Below, one piece after another: positions 32,487 through 34,830 of a stretch of DNA of 34,830 bases; the first letter of the stretch is position 1; each line of letters begins with the position of its first letter. The notes beneath the pieces are model-generated. The model was not told where the DNA came from, ran no database searches, and was given only the letters and a program-made list of their open reading frames with translations. The stretch is taken from positions 1 to 34,830 of the forward strand of contig CASEJM010000018.1 in the NCBI GenBank assembly GCA_949288265.1. The letters are read 5' to 3'. The DNA is from an uncultured Pseudomonadota bacterium (lineage in GTDB: Bacteria; Pseudomonadota; Alphaproteobacteria; Rs-D84). The translations under genes and the position numbers were made by a program.

Positions 32487-34830
32487 TTATTTCTTTCTTG
32501 GGAATTTAACCGCTGCCTGTGCGGCCGCCAAACGTGCAATTGGCACACGGAATGGGCTGCATGATACAGAGTTAAATCCGACTTTGTGGAAGAATGTGAT
32601 GGATTCTGGATCCCCACCATGTTCACCACATACACCAAGATGTATATGTTCACCTTTGGTCTTACGTGCTTTTTCAACTGCATCTTTAATCAAGATACCA
32701 ACCCCTTCCTGGTCAACAGATGCAAATGGGTCCGCAACATATACACCACGAGCACGGTATTCATCCAAGATTTTACCTGTATCGTCACGAGACATACCCA
32801 AAGTCGTCTGCGTCAAGTCGTTTGTACCAAATTCAAAGAATTCGCAGCTTTCGGCAATTTCATCTGCCAAAACAGCAGCACGTGGTAATTCAATCATCGA
32901 CCCAACGGTATATTCTACACTGTCACCGGTTTCTGCAAACAGCGCGGCAGCACTTGCGTCAATGACAGCTTTAACGATATCAACTTCTTTCTTAGAACCA
33001 ACCAATGGAACTTCGATTTCAGGGAATACACGAATACCTGCATTCTTGCATTCCAGCGCAGCAGACAAGATTGCACGAGTCTGCATTTCGCAGATTTCCG
33101 GATATGTAATTGCCAATCTGCAACCACGATGTCCCAACATAGGATTCTGTTCATGTAACGCTTCTGCACGCGCTTTTACAAATTCAACAGATTTTCCTAT
33201 ATGTTCGGCAAGTTCTTTTATATCAGCTTCCGTATGAGGTAAGAATTCATGTAGCGGTGGGTCAATTAAACGAATTGTGACCGGCAGACCATCCATAATC
33301 TTGAACAGTTCTACGAAGTCCGCTTTTTGATAAGGCAACAATTTTGCCAGTGCGGCACGTCTGCCTTCTACATCTTCTGCCAAAATCATTTCACGCATAT
33401 CCTGAATACGACTTGGGTCAAAGAACATGTGTTCTGTACGTGCCAAACCAATACCTTCGGCACCAAAGTCACGCGCTTGTTTTGCATCTTTTGGTGTTTC
33501 TGCGTTTGCTTTAACAGTCAGGTCTTTGATTTCATCAACCCACTTCATCAATGTACCAAAGTTACCTGTCAATTCTACAGATACGGTCGGAACCTGACCT
33601 TCGATAATTTGGCCTTTGGCACCATCAATAGAAACCCAATCACCTTCTTTAATTACCGCGCCACTTGTTGTTTTCATAGTTTTGGTTTCGTAATCAATCT
33701 TGATATCAGGAGAACCAGATACGCAAGGAGTACCCATACCACGCGCAACCACAGCTGCATGTGAAGTCATACCACCACGTGCTGTTATAACACCTTCTGC
33801 CGCATTCATACCTGCAATATCTTCTGGAGACGTTTCAACACGGATAAGCATAACCTTCTTGCCTTCTTTGGCCCATTTTTCTGCATCTTCTGCATTAAAC
33901 ACGGCCTGACCGACGGCCGCACCTGGGGATGCCGGCAAACCAGTTGCAATAACTTTCTTTTCCGCCTTCGGATCCAACATAGGATGCAATAAGTGATCTA
34001 ATTGGTCTGCACCAACACGTAAAATTGCTTCTTCTTTTGTCAGCAAACCTTCTTCTACCATTTCAACGGCCATACGAACCGCAGCTGCTGCTGTACGTTT
34101 ACCGTTACGGCATTGCAACATCCACAATTTACCATGTTCAATTGTGAATTCCATATCTTGCATGTCTTTATAGTGCTTTTCCAATTTTTCACGAACGTCG
34201 CACAATTCTTTATAGACTTCTGGCATCGCTTCTTCCAAAGATAAACGACCAGAATCATCTTTGCTCATAGGCTGTGGTGTACGAATACCCGCAACAACGT
34301 CTTCACCTTGGGCATTAATTAAATATTCACCATAGTATTTATTTTCACCTGTTGCTGGGTCACGGCTGAAGCATACACCAGTTGCAGAATCGTCACCAGA
34401 ATTACCGAATACCATTGCCTGAACGTTTACAGCAGTACCCCAGTCACCTGGAATATTATTCAACTTACGATATGTAATAGCTTTCTTAGACATCCAACTG
34501 CCAAAAACTGCGCCGATACCTAACTTCAGCTGTTCCCATGGATCTTGTGGGAATACTTTACCAATCTTGACGCCGATTTCTTTAAACTTTTCTACCAATT
34601 CTTTTAAATCATCAGCTGTTAATTCTGTATCTACTTTGTAGCCTTTGTCTTCCTTCATGCGTTCCAAAGTATGTTCAAATAAATCAATATCTGCACCCAA
34701 TACAACGTCAGAGAACATCATAATGAAACGACGATAAGAATCATATGCAAAGCGTTCATTACCAGAATGTTTTGCCAATGCTTTCACTGTTTCATCGTTC
34801 AAGCCCAAATTCAAAACTGTATCCATCATA
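32487..34830 (-). CDS. ppdK: Pyruvate, phosphate dikinase (N-terminus outside window)
   Basis: The last 780 residues of a protein usually about 880 long; the 5' end lies beyond the right edge, so the first Met in view is internal. It interconverts pyruvate + ATP + Pi and PEP + AMP + PPi in the cytoplasm. The partial nucleotide-binding domain carries GVCFSRDPATGE and MLQCRNGKRT. The phosphohistidine domain has GGMTSHAAVVARGMGTPCV with the catalytic His. The C-terminal PEP/pyruvate barrel has GIGLARTEHMFF, NPMLGHRGCRL, FEFGTNDLTQTTLG and VCGEHGGDP with the catalytic Cys. It is a common glycolysis/gluconeogenesis switch in host-associated alphaproteobacteria. A strong terminator follows. Confidence 0.97.
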   Translation of the reverse strand, partial: MMDTVLNLGLNDETVKALAKHSGNERFAYDSYRRFIMMFSDVVLGADIDLFEHTLERMKEDKGYKVDTELTADDLKELVEKFKEIGVKIGKVFPQDPWEQLKLGIGAVFGSWMSKKAITYRKLNNIPGDWGTAVNVQAMVFGNSGDDSATGVCFSRDPATGENKYYGEYLINAQGEDVVAGIRTPQPMSKDDSGRLSLEEAMPEVYKELCDVREKLEKHYKDMQDMEFTIEHGKLWMLQCRNGKRTAAAAVRMAVEMVEEGLLTKEEAILRVGADQLDHLLHPMLDPKAEKKVIATGLPASPGAAVGQAVFNAEDAEKWAKEGKKVMLIRVETSPEDIAGMNAAEGVITARGGMTSHAAVVARGMGTPCVSGSPDIKIDYETKTMKTTSGAVIKEGDWVSIDGAKGQIIEGQVPTVSVELTGNFGTLMKWVDEIKDLTVKANAETPKDAKQARDFGAEGIGLARTEHMFFDPSRIQDMREMILAEDVEGRRAALAKLLPYQKADFVELFKIMDGLPVTIRLIDPPLHEFLPHTEADIKELAEHIGKSVEFVKARAEALHEQNPMLGHRGCRLAITYPEICEMQTRAILSAALECKNAGIRVFPEIEVPLVGSKKEVDIVKAVIDASAAALFAETGDSVEYTVGSMIELPRAAVLADEIAESCEFFEFGTNDLTQTTLGMSRDDTGKILDEYRARGVYVADPFASVDQEGVGILIKDAVEKARKTKGEHIHLGVCGEHGGDPESITFFHKVGFNSVSCSPFRVPIARLAAAQAAVKFPRKK

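Overview
The window is an A+T-rich stretch of a Gram-negative chromosome, most likely from a small-genome, host-associated alphaproteobacterium. Four features point there. GyrA carries the charged insertion in its C-terminal domain that is common in alphaproteobacteria. The MerR-type regulator resembles the one that sits beside ihfA in that class. Ribosomal protein L31 is the cysteine-free form. Finally, there are five VirB6/TrbL-like membrane proteins, an expansion otherwise best known from the rvh type IV secretion system of Rickettsiales. The placement (Rickettsiales-like, or one of the uncultured gut lineages) is inference. The code is standard: TGA serves as a stop in two ATGA gene overlaps.

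Layout. 1-200: tRNA-Glu(CTC) and a terminator. 200-3359 (minus): gyrA, then a MerR-family gene. 3442-3986 (plus): a promoter, two small genes (62 and 31 aa) and rpmH (L34). 4014-5401 (minus): acyl-ACP thioesterase and a secreted DUF2147 protein. 5477-5945 (plus): an orphan gene behind a consensus promoter. 5949-13963 (minus): a dispersed peptidoglycan block, in transcription order ponA (PBP1a), an MliC-like lysozyme-inhibitor lipoprotein, mraY, ftsW, murG, an exported VSR-motif/OmpA-like protein, and comF. 13964-14390 holds no secure gene but many inverted repeats. 14391-15935 (minus): a 172-aa orphan, rpmE (L31) and a SuhB-like protein that has lost its catalytic residues. 16004-22605: five VirB6/TrbL-like proteins, one on minus and a tightly overlapping plus-strand operon of four. 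22628-25491: uvrD/pcrA and, divergently, dnaQ. 25524-31178 (minus): two large cysteine-rich exported paralogues on either side of rplU-rpmA. 31369-31932 (plus): a PagL-like lipid A deacylase. 31966-32409: a gene broken by two compensating homopolymer frameshifts. 32487 to the right edge (minus): ppdK, lacking its N-terminus.

The content is dominated by the cell envelope: wall synthesis (ponA, mraY, ftsW, murG), protection from lysozyme (MliC-like), LPS remodelling (PagL-like), a secretion-channel family (VirB6-like), and exported proteins that share a low-complexity [V/T]-x-S-R motif. The most unusual points are four. (1) Two paralogous exported proteins have cysteines spaced C-x6-C and share an exact C-x6-C-x4-C-x9-C-x-C module. 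(2) Several genes, including ftsW and ponA, have a -10 box only 8-11 bases before the ATG and no Shine-Dalgarno, so they are probably leaderless. (3) A perfect 12-bp dyad spans the mraY promoter and start codon. (4) The five VirB6-like genes stand apart from any virB3/virB4. No mobile element, CRISPR array or integrase was seen.
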